NCBI GenBank assembly: GCA_002104945.1
Contig: MCFH01000042.1
Coordinates: 1-64,000, forward strand
Direction: 5' to 3'
DNA: 64,000 nucleotides
Source: Piromyces finnis
Lineage: Eukaryota > Neocallimastigomycota > Neocallimastigomycetes > Neocallimastigales > Neocallimastigaceae
A model generated the notes under the pieces. That model searched no databases. It was not told where the DNA came from and worked only from the letters and a program-made list of their open reading frames with translations. The first letter of the stretch is position 1. Each line of letters starts with the position of its first letter. A program made the position numbers and the translations under genes. Positions 43,701 through 56,829 of this stretch are shown piece after piece.

Positions 43701-45956
43701 ACGCTTGCTCTCTTATTAGTTCAAATTAAACTTCGTGGTAGTTCTGATCAATTGAATGAAGATGAATTTGAATTCTTAATTTCGGGTGGTGGTGATAATC
43801 CATCTCTTGAACATTATTCATCAAGTGTTGCAGATATTGTTGGTAAAGAAGTTGCCACTCGTTTATGTTCATACTTTGAACTACCATTCATTGCTGATAT
43901 TAATGATCATATCTCTAATAATAAGGAAGAATGGGAAAGATTTATGAATGATAGTTATGCTGAAAATTACATCCCAATATTCTGGGATAACAATGAAAAC
44001 TTAAGTATTCAAAGTCAATTCAGAAAACTTTTAATTATTAAATGTTTCAGACCAGATAGATTAATTGCTGCTACTAATCAATTCATTAATGTTGCTTTTG
44101 GCGATAACTTCAATCTTTACTCTGAAATTGATCTTAAATCAATTGTCCTTAGTGAAACTAACTGTAATACACCAATTGCTTTCTGTTCTGTTCCTGGATA
44201 CGATGTAAGTAATAGAATTGAAAAGTTTGCCCAATCTTCTAATATTAAATTAGTTTCATTGGCTATGGGATCTGCTGAAGGTTTCAATTTAGCAGAACAA
44301 GCAATTACTAACGCTTCAAAGAGAGGTACATGGGTTCTTCTTAAGAATGTCCATCTTGCACCACAATGGTTAAGTCAATTAGAAAAACGTATTCACAGTA
44401 TCAAACCAAATTCTGCATTCCGTCTTTTCTTAACTATGGAAACTAATCCAAAGGTTCCAATTAATCTTCTTAGAATGTCAAGAGTTCTTATGTTCGAACC
44501 ACCACCAGGTATTAAAGCCAACCTTCAAGAAACTCTTCGTAGTATTTCTTCTAATCATAGCTTTGACGGACCAGCAGAACGTTCTCGTTTACACTTCCTT
44601 CTTGCTTGGTTACATGCTGTTGTTCAAGAACGTCTTAGATACGCACCTTTGGGTTGGACCAAAACTTACGAATTCAATGATTCTGATCAAGAATCTGCCC
44701 TTGATACTATTGATTTCTGGATTAATGAAGCCTCACAAGGTCGTTCCAACATTGCACCAAACTTAATTCCATGGGATGCTATTAAAACCTTAATCAAGGA
44801 AACAGTTTATGGTGGTAAGATTGATAATGAATTTGATCAATATCTTCTTGACTCTTTTGTTAATTACCTCTTCACACCAAAGTGTTACGAACTTGACTTT
44901 GCATTAGTTAAATTTGAAGATGGCACCACTTTAACTATACCAGAAGGTACAAAGGTTGAACAATTTATGGAATGGGTTAATAAATTACCAGAACAACAAC
45001 CAACATGGCTCGGTTTACCAAGTCATGCTGAAAAATTATTATTAGCTATTAAGGGTAACAACATGCTTTCAAAGGTACGTCAAATGAAGAGTATTACTGA
45101 TGATGAAACTGTCTATGCCCAAGATGAAATTGAAAATGACAACGAAAAGAATTTACAACCAAGCTGGATGAAAACTTTATACCACCTTGTCAATAATTGG
45201 TTAACTGTTATACCAGAAAGCTTAAGTACAATGATCCAAAACGAAAACAGTATTCAAGATCCACTCTTCCGTTTCTTCAACAGAGAAAATATTATTGCAC
45301 AAAAGTTATTATCAAAACTTCATCAAGATCTTAAGAATATTCAACTCATTTGCGAAGGTAAAATTCAACAAACAAATTATCTTCGTAAATTAATGGATAC
45401 CTTAAATAAGGGTCTTATCCCAACTGAATGGAGACAATACAAGGTCTGTAAGGATATGACTATAAACCAATGGATTAACGACTTTGCTCGTAGAGTCCAA
45501 CATTTAGAAGAAATATCACAAAAATCAGAATTTGACAATATCCCAGTTTGGATTGGTGGATTGTTCATTCCAGAAGCTTACATTACAGCTACACGTCAAG
45601 CTTCTGCTCATAAGAACCAATGGTCATTAGAAGAACTTGAATTAGAATTATCAATTGATCCAAGTGATAAGGAAGGCTTCACTTTAATTAACTTAACCTT
45701 AGAAGGTGGTTCCTTTGACCAATGTATGTTAAATATTTCATCAAAGACTGTTACTGAAATTCCATCTATTCAATTGAAATGGATTAAGAAGGGAGAAGAA
45801 CTTCACACCAATTACATTACCCTTCCTGTCTACCTTAATGAAGATCGTACTGATTTATTATTCAGAGCTAAATTTGATACTACTGATGAACAAAAACAAA
45901 ATATTATTCAACATAGTGTTGCCATTATCTCTTCTAATAATAGATTAGCTATTTAA
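31724..45956 (+). CDS. DYN1: Cytoplasmic dynein heavy chain
   Basis: Two exons, 31724-31967 and 32290-45956, joined through a Glu codon (G plus AG); 13911 nt and 4636 residues, normal for cytoplasmic dynein 1. The protein has an N-terminal tail, a linker, and six AAA modules. P-loops: AAA1 GPAGTGKT (from 1930, Lys1936), AAA2 GPSGSGKT (about 2229), AAA3 GPPGSGKT (about 2599) and AAA4 GVSGSGKT (about 2941). AAA1 Walker B is CFDEFNR near 1980. The antiparallel stalk runs about 3190-3330 and 3415-3500, with the microtubule-binding tip between. The C-terminal domain after AAA6 ends LFRAKFDTTDE and about 20 more residues. It is the minus-end-directed microtubule motor for nuclear and vesicle transport. 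The second exon, 13.7 kb without an intron, is unusual beside its intron-rich neighbours. The alternative that the ATG at 32310 is the start is less likely, because the upstream exon has coding character and splices in phase. Confidence 0.97.
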
Positions 45957-46261
45957 CTTATTTAAATAATAATTTGTAAAAATAAAAGAATAATGAAAAA
46001 AAAAATAATAATAATAGATATAGATATAACATCTAAATATGAAATTAATAAAAAAAAAAAAATATAAAATAATAATAATTTTATAATGTATTTATCTGTA
46101 AAATAAAACTCTGCAATTATATTAAAAATATTAAAAAAATAAATAAATAAATAAATAAAAATAAAAATAAAAATAATAATAAAAATAAAAGATTTTTAAA
46201 ATATTTTTATTATAGTAAAAGTTACATTAATGAAAATTGTCTATATAAAATAAATAGGAAT

Positions 46262-46296
<35 letters not shown>

Positions 46297-46685
46297 ATTA
46301 AATATAAGCTCTATATTATTTAACAGATTTTTTAGTGATTATAATAAAAAGTAAGTAATAATATATATTTATATAATTAAATAAAAATAAATTGATTTCT
46401 ACACAGTTTAATGATTAAATATTTTATAATGGATATAAATATATAGTTGTGTGTAAAAGTTTATTTTATTTTTTATCTTTTTTTTTAATAATTGAAAATT
46501 TTTTGTATTTCAATATATTTTTCTATTATATATATATTTTTACAATTAATTTTATTGTTTATATAAATATTATACTAAATGTATATTCTATAATGATATC
46601 TTTGTTAATTTAAGTAAAACTTGTGTTTTAATATCTATTTTATATATTAAGTGTGTGTATTAAATATTGAGCTAATAAATTATGC
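45957..46685. other. Convergent intergenic region
   Basis: This 0.7 kb lies between the 3' ends of the dynein gene and the fluoride-channel gene. It has an AAAT microsatellite at about 46139-46159 and a 30-nt T run at 46264-46293. Both 3' UTRs must be here. No gene was seen. Confidence 0.6.
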
Positions 46686-48355
46686 TTAACAACTCATTCC
46701 ATTATTTAAGTTTGAACTCCAACCATAGAAACCAAATGTACCTAAAATAACAAATTGAGCTGCTACAATTGAAGTAATACAATAAGCGTATAAACTTTTA
46801 GTTTTTAATGCGTTTAATTCATTGGCAAATGTTGAGATTGTTGTTAAGCAACCTTTTAAAAAAATTTTATATTTAAATAAAAAAAAAAAAATTAATAATA
46901 TATTTGTATATTTTAAAATATTGATAATTCATATAATGTTAACTATATGCTTTATAGTTCATTTTTTATTGTTTAAAAGATAATTACCACAAAAACCATC
47001 ACCGACAGCTGTAATAAAATGACATAAAAATTCATGATGATTTAAAGAGTATCTCAAAATATTAAATACAGCAAGACATAATGTACCCATAATATTAGCA
47101 ATGAAAGTACCAAATGGGAAATTTTGGAACATTTTATTTTTCGATGATAAGAAATATCTTATTAAAGCACCTTTTTAGAAGGGAAAGAAAAATAAAACAT
47201 TATTTATTTTTATTAAATTAATGATAATAATATTAATAATATGATAAAAAAATAATGATAATAAATATCGCAAATTATATATAATATTAATAATCATTAG
47301 ATATATATTTACCAAATGGGGCTAACAAGCAACTTAGCCATACTTTACGAATATCACCATCAACAATGGTTAATACTAATGTAAGAATTAATAAGCCTGC
47401 TGTAATACCTGCATAAATAAAGAATTTTGTTGACATTTTTGGTTTTTCACGTTTAATAGTAGTAGGTACTTCTTCTTTATTTGAAAATGGTAAAAATTTC
47501 CCTATATGATATCCAAATTTAATTAATGCAGTGTATGCGGTTAAACTAACAATTATTTCTAATAAACCACTACATATCTGTCAGTATTATTTATATTGTA
47601 ATTATTTTATATATTGTATATAATGTATCGAATAAATTTTAAATATTAAAGATTTATATTATTAATTGAAATATATATATAATTTGAAATGTTAATTTAT
47701 GAATAATATGTTAGTATTTGGTATATTTCTACTGTTATTAATTAAGAAAATATAATTCTGATTCATATTTACATTTCTATAAGAATAAGAAGTAAAATGA
47801 GGTAAATTAAATATATCTTTAAATACTGCCATATTCCATGAACTAAAGGTTGTTATTGAACCTATTTAAATCAATAATTAATGATTTGTGTATATATTAC
47901 TACTAGTATATATATATAAATATATTTGTATATTTATATACAAACCACATAATCCAGTTGTAAGACCAAGATAAACTGCATATTGCCTATTAAAATTTTA
48001 AAATTTGAATACAAATTTTTAAATATGTTAATACAAAACATTTATAAATTTTTTTATATTATGATTCTTACCATCCACTTATAGTATTTTTGAAAGCATT
48101 AACAAGTCCAAGTAAAATACAACTACAATTAATTAGAATATTATAACCATTAATAGTTATTAATAGAATTTTCATTCAAATTTTAAAATTTAAAATTTAA
48201 TAATTTAATTATATTTACCCAATAGAATTTGGAAGAATAAATGGCAAATGAATAAATAATTCACTTTCAATTTTATTAAGTTCAATTCTAATAAGAACAC
48301 CAATTATAGCAAATAAGGCTATAGACAAATAAATATGATATATATTTTCTTCCAT
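46686..48355 (-). CDS. FEX1: Two-domain fluoride export channel (Fex/CrcB family)
   Basis: Seven exons, 5' to 3': 48219-48355, 48072-48122, 47946-47986, 47773-47861, 47313-47577, 46988-47170 and 46686-46852. They total 933 nt and 310 residues. The protein is almost all membrane helices in two homologous halves. Half 1 has the signature GLCGSITTFSSW (Cys76-Gly77), half 2 has GDGFCGCLTTISTF (Cys255-Gly256), joined by a linker with a charged segment (KREKPK) that should put the second half in the same orientation. Eukaryotic Fex proteins are fused CrcB repeats that form a fluoride pore in the plasma membrane and protect from fluoride. At 310 residues it is a little shorter than yeast Fex1. The third-exon donor is GTTTGT, weaker than the usual GTAAAT. 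In both halves an intron interrupts the same glycine codon of the signature. The start ATG follows an AAA context with no in-frame ATG upstream nearby. Confidence 0.93.
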
Positions 48356-50220
48356 TTTAAATATTTTTTATTTCAATTTTTTCTATTTCAACTATAAAAT
48401 ATTCCCATAGAAATAAAATATTGTATTATAGATAACAAATATTATATAATGCATATATAATATATATAATATAAATTAATAATTAAATTATTTAATACCT
48501 CATTCTTTTATTTTATTTAGAATTTCTTATTTTATAATAAATATTATTAATTTGAAATTACCTCTTTTTTTTTTAATAAGCTTTATATTTAAAGAAAAAA
48601 ATCCCTTATGAATATAAAAAAAATAATTTTTAAAACTATATTTTTATCATGTGTTATCATATATATATGTAATAAATGTATAGTTTTATTTAGTCTTCGA
48701 AACTCTAATTATTATATATTTTATCATAATTAATGGTATAGAATAAAAACTAGATTTTAAATTATTATATAAAAATAGCCTTAAATTGGAGAATTCTTTA
48801 GTTTTCAGTAGTAGCATTATTTAAAATAGAATGTACATAATATATATTTATATATAAAATCTTTTTTTTTATTTAAATATTTTATATTAGAAAAAACAAT
48901 ATAGTTAATAGTATAGTTAAAGGGGAAAAAGTAGGGAATTCAAATATTAACTTATAATTGAATAATTAGCATTAATAAAGAAACTGTTTATTATAACATG
49001 AACCAATGGATTTTTAAACTATAAAAATAAAATCATCATTTTTAATCTTTATAGTTACAAATGATTTAAACTCAATAAATACATATTTTATACTTTAAAA
49101 AAAATGATAATATTTCTTCATTTTTCTTTTCTCTTTCTTCTTAATAAGGTAATTCTTCTGTGCATTTCAGCTACTTGTCAGCCTAATCATTTTTTTTTTA
49201 CTAATATAAAGGACGCCACATATTAAAGGTATGACAATTAAAATCTAAAAAAGATTTATTCAATTATTAAATTTTATTTGATTAAAATATACTATACAAT
49301 ATATAATACAATAGATTATAACCAATAGATTATCATTTATGTTTTGATGTTAAAGGAAATTTTTTAGTTATAAAATAAATTTTGTAATACATTTAATTAG
49401 ATGGATGAATAGTATTCTAATATATGATTCTTATATATTATTATATTAATTTTATTGAATGGAAATAAATTATATGAATTTAATATTTGAATCAATAAAC
49501 ATTAAATTATGCATATTATATATAAATTTTTTACTGCATCACTCTCATTATTTCTTATTTCTTATGATATGGTAGTATTTTTACCTATAATATTTTTTAT
49601 TTATCAAGAATATTATTGTGTATATAATAAAATATAGTTTAAGCATATTATTGTTATACATTGATTAAAAAAGTAAAAGCAAAAAAAAAAAAAGATTTTT
49701 AGTCCTATTCATAATGTTTATAAGAATTAAATAAAGAATAAATATTATTAGAGTTTAGAATTAGAAATGTGTATAATTTTAATAAATATAAATTAATATT
49801 TTATTATAAAAAAGTATAACTCAAATTAATTAGTTTGATTTTGATGAATGAATCATATTATATATTTTATTATATATAATATATTAATTAATTTAATTAT
49901 TTGATTAATAACTAAATTATAGAGAAGTTTAACTTTTTTTTTTCTTTACAAATTTTAAAACCTTCAAAGTAAATATATAATAATGTGAGTCTTTATATTT
50001 ACGTTGTAAAAAATAGTTAAAAAAAAAAAATGTGAATTTTCAATAAAATAAATTAATAGTGTTTAAAAAATATATATATAAAATCGATAAATATTAACCT
50101 TAAATTTCAAAATTATAAATTCAAATCAAATAAATAAACAATTAATAAATTATATATAAATATTAATTTTACTAAATAATATTAATATTATTGCAAATAT
50201 GGATATTTTAAATAGCTAAA
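48356..50220. other. Divergent intergenic region
   Basis: This 1.9 kb lies between the starts of the fluoride-channel gene (minus) and the coronin gene (plus). It is AT-rich throughout except for a modestly GC-richer patch at about 49145-49190. No ORF, RNA gene or repeat family was recognised, so it is best read as two promoters. Confidence 0.6.
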
Positions 50221-52681
50221 ATGTCTTTTTTTGTAAGACCATCAAAGTTTAGACACGTATTCGGTACTCCATACAGAAGACCAGATTGTTATGAGTAAAT
50301 TTCAATTTTAAAAAATATTAATAAATTAATGATTTGTCAATTTTAAATCATTATTGTTATTATTTATACATTATTCAATACAACATATCAAATAATTTTT
50401 CTTGAAATTAAAATTATATTTAACTGAAATCTTTTAAAATAATAAATAGAAATCTTCGTATTACTAGAAATGCTTGGGATACCAACTTAGTTAAAGTTAA
50501 TCCATTGTAAATATCAAAATTATTATTTTAATAATATTTATATAATATATCGCAAAAATTTCATTAATCAAACAAATTTTGATACAACTATTTAAAAGAT
50601 TCATTTCTGTTAATCTTCAATCTGGTGGTGGTGGTACATTCACTGTTATTAAGCATGAAAATACTGGTAAACTTCCAGATAATTTACCATGTTTCAACGG
50701 TCATTCAGCCAGTGTACTTGATACTGGTATATATTTTATTTTGATTTTACATTTTAAAATAAAAAAAATTAAATTAAATTATGACTATTAATTTAAAAAA
50801 ATAAATTTTATTACTATATGTTCAATAACAATAAAAATTTCATAAGACTTCAACCCATTCAATGACTATATCATTGCTTCCGCTTCTGAAGATACCAAGG
50901 TTATGGTTTGGAACATTCCAGAAACTGGTCTTACCGAATCTATTAACAAGCCAATTTTAACTTTAGAAGGGTAATCTTCTTAATAATTAATATATTTATT
51001 ATTACATATAATCCATATGTTCAAAAAAATATTAAATGAAATTTAAATAAATAAACTAACAATAATTATGAAAATATATTAACATAGTCATAAGAAAAAG
51101 GTTGGACATGTTTTATTCCATCCAACTGCTGATAATTTATTAGCAAGTTCTAGTGCCGATATGACTGTTCGTTTATGGGATATTAGTAAAGGTGCTGAAA
51201 AGCAAAATATTGAATGTCATCAACAACTTGTTCAATCTCTTGACTGGAACTACAATGGTGATTTATTACTTACTTCTAGTAAAGATAAGAAACTTAGAAT
51301 TATTGATGCTAGAACTGGAAAGGTTTCTTCCGTAAGTTATATAACTCCTTTAAAAAATATAATAATAAATAATAAATGTATATAGATAATGTAACTTATG
51401 GCCTGATATTATATGAATTTTTTCATTATTGCTAAAAAGGAAACAAACAGTCACCAAGGTATTAAAGGTTCTAGAGTTTGCTGGCTTGGTGATTCTGACA
51501 AGATTGCTACTACTGGTTTCAGTAGAATGAGTGACAGACAACTCTTCTTATGGGATGCTAAGAACTTAAAAGAACCAATTAAGCAAGAAGCTATTGATAC
51601 TAGTTCTGGTATTTTAATGCCATTCTACGATAATGATACTAAGCTTCTTTACCTTGCCGGAAAGGTATTTCAAATATTATATTAAAAGTTATCACAAAAT
51701 AACTATTATACATTTCTGTATTTTAATTGATTTTTTTATCCTTTCAGGGTGATGGTAATATTCGTTACTACGAAATTGTTGATGATGATACTATGCTCTA
51801 CTTTATTTCTGGTAAACTCAATATTATTCAAATTAATTTTTAATACCACCAATTTTACTCTTTTATTTTCTCAAAATTAATCTTTATTTCAAAAATAATA
51901 TCCCATACATAATAATATACAGAATTCAAATCATCTGAACCACAACGTGGTATGGGTTTCCTTCCAAAGCGTGCTGTTAACACTAATGAAGTTGAAATTG
52001 ATCGTTTATACAAGCTTCAAAACAATTGTATTGAACCAATTTCTTTCAAGGTTCCAAGAAAGGTAAGCAAACATTTAAATAATTTAATATAAATATTAAT
52101 TTATGCACTTTTTATTCAAATATATTTTTATCGATTTATACCTTATCCATCACTAAAAAAAAAACAATACAGTCTGATGCTTTCGCTAGTGACATTTACC
52201 CAGATACTATTGGTGACAAGCCAGCTCTTACATGTGAAGAATTCTTCAATGGTAAATCTGCTAAGCCAATTTTAATTAACTTAGAAACTAAATTTAAGCC
52301 AAGTGCTAAGAAAGAATTAAAGATTGATGAAAATGAAGTTAAGGCTAATGCTGAAAAGAAAAAGGCTGCTGCTGAAGCTGAAAAGAGAAAATCTATTTTA
52401 GACACCAAAGAAGTATGTAAAGAGATAAAATAGAGATAGTTATATAAAAATAATTATATATAAATTTTAATTAAATTTTTTAAATACTTAATTTATATTC
52501 TAACGCTCTAATATTAAAATTCAAATTAATTTTAAAAAATAATGCTTTTCTATGAAAGTTAACTACTAAATGTGAAACTCTTGAAAAGGAAAACAATACT
52601 CTTCGCGATACCGTTAAGGAACAAGAATTAAAGATTAAGGAACTCGAAAGAGAACTTCACAGATTAAGACTTTTCCGTTAA
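50221..52681 (+). CDS. CRN1: Coronin (actin-binding WD-repeat protein)
   Basis: Ten exons: 50221-50294, 50450-50506, 50599-50726, 50847-50970, 51088-51331, 51440-51664, 51748-51811, 51923-52062, 52173-52412 and 52559-52681. They total 1419 nt and 472 residues. The start MSFFVRPSKFRHVFG is the coronin signature. It is followed by a WD beta-propeller with NLQSGGGGTFTV, SASEDTKVMVWNIP, SSSADMTVRLWDI, SSKDKKLRIIDAR and GFSRMSDRQLFLWD. The conserved GLPKR-type segment appears as GFLPKRAVN. A Lys/Ala/Glu linker leads to a C-terminal coiled coil (about 433-472) for oligomerisation. Coronin binds F-actin and regulates Arp2/3 at cortical patches. Length is within the short type-I family range, though the linker is shorter than in yeast Crn1. 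Codons often end in C, suggesting high expression. The 52559 acceptor is preceded by a weak polypyrimidine tract, but frame and coiled-coil continuity support it. Confidence 0.97.
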
Positions 52682-53444
52682 ATTAGTTTAATAATTTTGA
52701 AGTAAAGAATTACTATTTTAAAAACAAAATTTAGATAAAATTAATATCGATATCAACCCCAATATTATTAAAATACTTTATCATCACTAATTATTGTAAA
52801 TGATGATTAGACTACCAAGAAATAATAGTTTTATTTTTATTATAATTGACTTTTTTTTCATAATTTAAAAATATATAAAATAATTAAAATTATTGTTATT
52901 GTTATTATTATTTTAACACTGTCAATGAAATATCTTTCATACTTTAATTTATAGACATTTTATTTTTGTTTAAAAAAAAAAAGAGTAAAATAATAATATA
53001 AATAATAATAAACTAAAAAGAAAAAATTTAGAAAAAAAAAAAAATGAATAAAAAAAATTTTTTTAAAAAAAACTAAAATTTGCAATTACCTTTTCCCTTT
53101 ACCATATTAAAATCACATTAAAAATAATATATTTTAATATAAAAGATATATATAAGTAATTAGTAAAATAAATTATTTAGCGCCTTAACGTAAAATATTT
53201 ATTTTATTTCCTAAATATAATTTACCCTTTTTTAATAATCCATAAATTATATAGGATGCTAAAAAAGAATAATGATTTCCTTTTTTATTATTAACCTTTT
53301 TATTTCCTTTTCAATCATTAATTCTAAATATACTAAAGATGGTAATTATTTTATTTTATTTTTATAATATGAAATAATATCTATCAAAATAGTATAAATT
53401 AAATATATATATATATATATGGTAATAATAATAATATTATTATT

Positions 53445-53471
53445 ATTTATTTATTTATTTATTTATTTATT
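53445..53471. repeat. (TTTA)n microsatellite
   Basis: This is a run of about six TTTA units, adjoining an ATA/ATT triplet tract on its left. It lies in the long intergenic region after coronin. Confidence 0.85.
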
Positions 53472-54750
53472 AGTTTTATTATTATTTATTATTAATCATT
53501 ATTCATTTTTTCATCTTTTCCCTTTCACCACCTATTTTAATATTCATTTCACTTTCCATATTCATAAATTTATTTTCTTTCTCCTTTTTTAAAGTAAATA
53601 ATAATAGCAAGTTTATTTTTAATATTTAAATGAAAAAAAAAAAAAAAAAAAACTATTGAATGCTATCAATAAGAAATATATATATATCTTTCAATATTAA
53701 AGAGAAAGTATTATAAAAAAATAAAAAAAAAATATTATTATAAACCAAGATAAAAAAGATAAAAATAATTATATAATAAAAGATTTATAATTTCAACGTT
53801 AAAAAATTGTACTATTAATTTTGTTGGCATTATAAATGTATAATGGTAGAATTGCTAACTTTATTTAATAATAACAATTATTATGAAATAAATGATTTAG
53901 TTTTTAGTTTTTATTTTTGTTTTTTGTAAAAAAAAAAAAATGTTAAATGTATTATTAAACTTTAATACAATTACTAATTTATTTGTTTGTAAAAAATATT
54001 CCTACACTAACTTTGGATAAAACAAAAAAGAAAGCATATTAAATATTATATGAATTAAAAAATATAAACATAAAATAAATTTAAGCAACAAATATAAAAA
54101 ATAATACATATATATTATATCCTAATTTATAATTTATACAATTATTTAATATAGTAGAATAAAAAATCAATTTTCTTTAAAAAATAAAATAAAATTTTTG
54201 ATAAATGGATCATCCTTTGATCTACTATAGGTTAGATTATAATGACGGTTCAAGTAAAAAACTAAACCTCATTAACATTGATTATAATATAAATGATCAA
54301 CTCTATTGCTCTTTTTATATAAGCTTTTATAATTTATTTATTATTATTAATTATTATATTATGAAATAATGAATATTTATATAGCATAAAAAAATTAATC
54401 CATTAATACTTTATTATTATTAGGTTTATTGTAATAAAAATATTGTGGATTGTACCGTAATGTAATTATTAATATATAAATTATAAGTAACCAGAAAATT
54501 AGGAGAAAACTGTAATTAAATGTTCAAAATGAAATAAATAAAATAATCAAACTCTCTAAAAATATTTACAATTTTTAAGCATTTAACTTTTTTTATTATA
54601 ATAAAATATGCATATTTTTTATATAATATCGAAATACTTGTTTTATTAATTGTTCAAGTTGGAACTAAAAATATAAGTTTCTATAAAAGGCAAGTAACAA
54701 ATATTAATATAGAAAAATTAATTAAAGAATAAATGGTAGATTTAATTATT

Positions 54751-54752
54751 AA

Positions 54753-54783
<31 letters not shown>

Positions 54784-54784
54784 A
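54751..54784. repeat. (AAAT)n microsatellite
   Basis: About eight uninterrupted AAAT units lie in the intergenic region upstream of the unrecognised gene. Confidence 0.85.
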
Positions 54785-56168
54785 AAAATAAATAAAAAAG
54801 AAAATAGTATGGATTAATGAACATAAAAAAAAATGTCATAAATATAAAAGTTTGCATTAAACGAATATATATATATATAAATAAATAAATATGTATATTT
54901 ATTAATTATTTAATGAACAAAAAGTTAATAATAATTTATTTTCAAATTTTTTTTTATTTTTCATTTGCCACAAAATAACACCAAAATCAAAAGTTTTTAA
55001 AGCTAAATTATAGCCAATTATTTTTTGATCATATCTATTTGATCCACTACCATAAAAAAAAACTTATTAATTGAATGTTTCATTTTTCATTCATTTACTA
55101 TTATAAAATATATTAATTATTTGAATAGAAAAAACTTTTAATTTATTTAATTATATATTTTCTATTCACTTATATATTATTTACTATTGTCAATTGTCCT
55201 AAAAACACCACCAACACCCAATACCCAACACCAACAATTAATAATAAATAATAAGAAGATACTTGTTCATTTTCTATAGAATATAATCGATTATTTCTTT
55301 AGTTGCTTATATATAATAATATATGAATATATATAAAATTTTTGAATTATTTTGAATTGGGGAATAAATTACATATATTACAATATATATATTTCCATAT
55401 TAATTTAAATGAAATAAACATGATGTTAATATCAATAATACAAATTCAATTGATTTTATTCAGTATAATGTAATATATTTATTCATATATTTTGGTTTTA
55501 AACTAAACTATAATGCAATATATGCTGATTATATATTAAATATCTCAAATAATAAATCATCACGGATTGTTAGATGAATATATAAAATAAATATATTTTC
55601 AATATTTCCAATTAAATTGGTTAGTATATTAAAAATATATTTATAATAAATTGGTGATAAAAAGGTTAATTTATTTAAGAATATTCATTTACATTTGTAT
55701 TATCTTTATCCTTTATTTTATTTATTTATTTAATAATAAAAAATTATAAATAATAGCAATAATAATAATTAATTAATTATTTTAATATATATAAAATAAA
55801 AAAGTATATCATTTAATTTTTTTATTTTTTTTATTTATTTATCAATTGCAAAGTTTCCTTTTTAATATCGAAAATAGCAATTTTGTAATATAATACTCTG
55901 TCAGTTTTAAATTGACTTTTAAAAGAAAGATTGCAATATCAATAAATATAATATTTTTAAAAAATTAAATAGCAATAAATTAATTTAAATAATAATAAAG
56001 AGATAATTATTTCTAAAGGTATATATTTATGATCTTTTTTAAAGTCTTACACAGACAACAACCTTTACTAATCAATATAAATAACTAAACTTTTTTTTTT
56101 TTTATTTTATTTTATTCACTTTTTGTATTTGATAACAATACTTGAAAATATATATATTTTATTTTACA

Positions 56169-56197
56169 AATAAATAAATAAATAAATAAATAAATAA
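56169..56197. repeat. (AAAT)n microsatellite just upstream of a start codon
   Basis: About seven AAAT units end roughly 90 nt before the ATG of the 613-residue gene. The tract probably lies in its 5' UTR or core promoter. Confidence 0.85.
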
Positions 56198-56286
56198 AAA
56201 AAATGGAATAAATATCAATATGAAATTTTAAACAAACAAACAAACCAAAAAAAAAAAAGTATATAATATAAATAAGATAAATCAAA

Positions 56287-56790
56287 ATGTCTGTCGTATC
56301 AGGTGCTTCATCATCTAGAAAAGGAAAGGTAAATAAATATTTAAAAAAAAAAAAAAAAAAAAAATCTTTAATTAAGAAAATAGTATAAAATAAATAGTAA
56401 AAATATAAAAATTAAAGAGCAATAAATAGTGGAAACATAACACTTTATAAATAATATTAAAGAAATAATTTATATATTTAAGGCTATTTTTATTAATAAA
56501 CATAATGAAATAAAATTATATAAAATTATGAAAATTAATAATTTTCAGCAAATAAATTTATGAAAAATAAATATATTTTTTAAATTCCTAATGTAAACAT
56601 TTAATTTTATATAAAAGAATAAAACAATAATTTAATGATTGAATAAATAAATAATAAAAAAGTTGCATAACAATTGAATTTATATTATATGTAAAATCTT
56701 ATAATACTTTGTATAAATAAATTTATTTAAAACTGAATTTTTTTTAACAAAATAAAAAATACAATTATATTAAAATAAAATAAAATAAAA

Positions 56791-56829
<39 letters not shown>

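Larger units (their letters stand above)
52682..56286. other. Long AT-rich intergenic region
   Basis: This 3.6 kb lies between coronin and the unrecognised 613-residue gene, both plus strand. It contains several AAAT/TTTA microsatellites (53445-53471, 54751-54784 and 56169-56197), an AT dinucleotide tract at about 53404-53420 and A runs of up to 19 nt. A 31-codon frame at 53272-53367 starts like a signal peptide but has no recognisable downstream exon. No RNA gene was seen. Confidence 0.55.

Noticed and set aside
32310-45956. Dynein starting at the internal ATG 32310
   Set aside because: The exon at 31724-31967 has coding character, an acidic start typical of a tail region, and splices in phase 1 to 32290.
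54190-54290. Possible tRNA (a GGTTCAAG box-B-like stretch near 54246)
   Set aside because: No matching A box or foldable acceptor, D and anticodon arms could be found around it.
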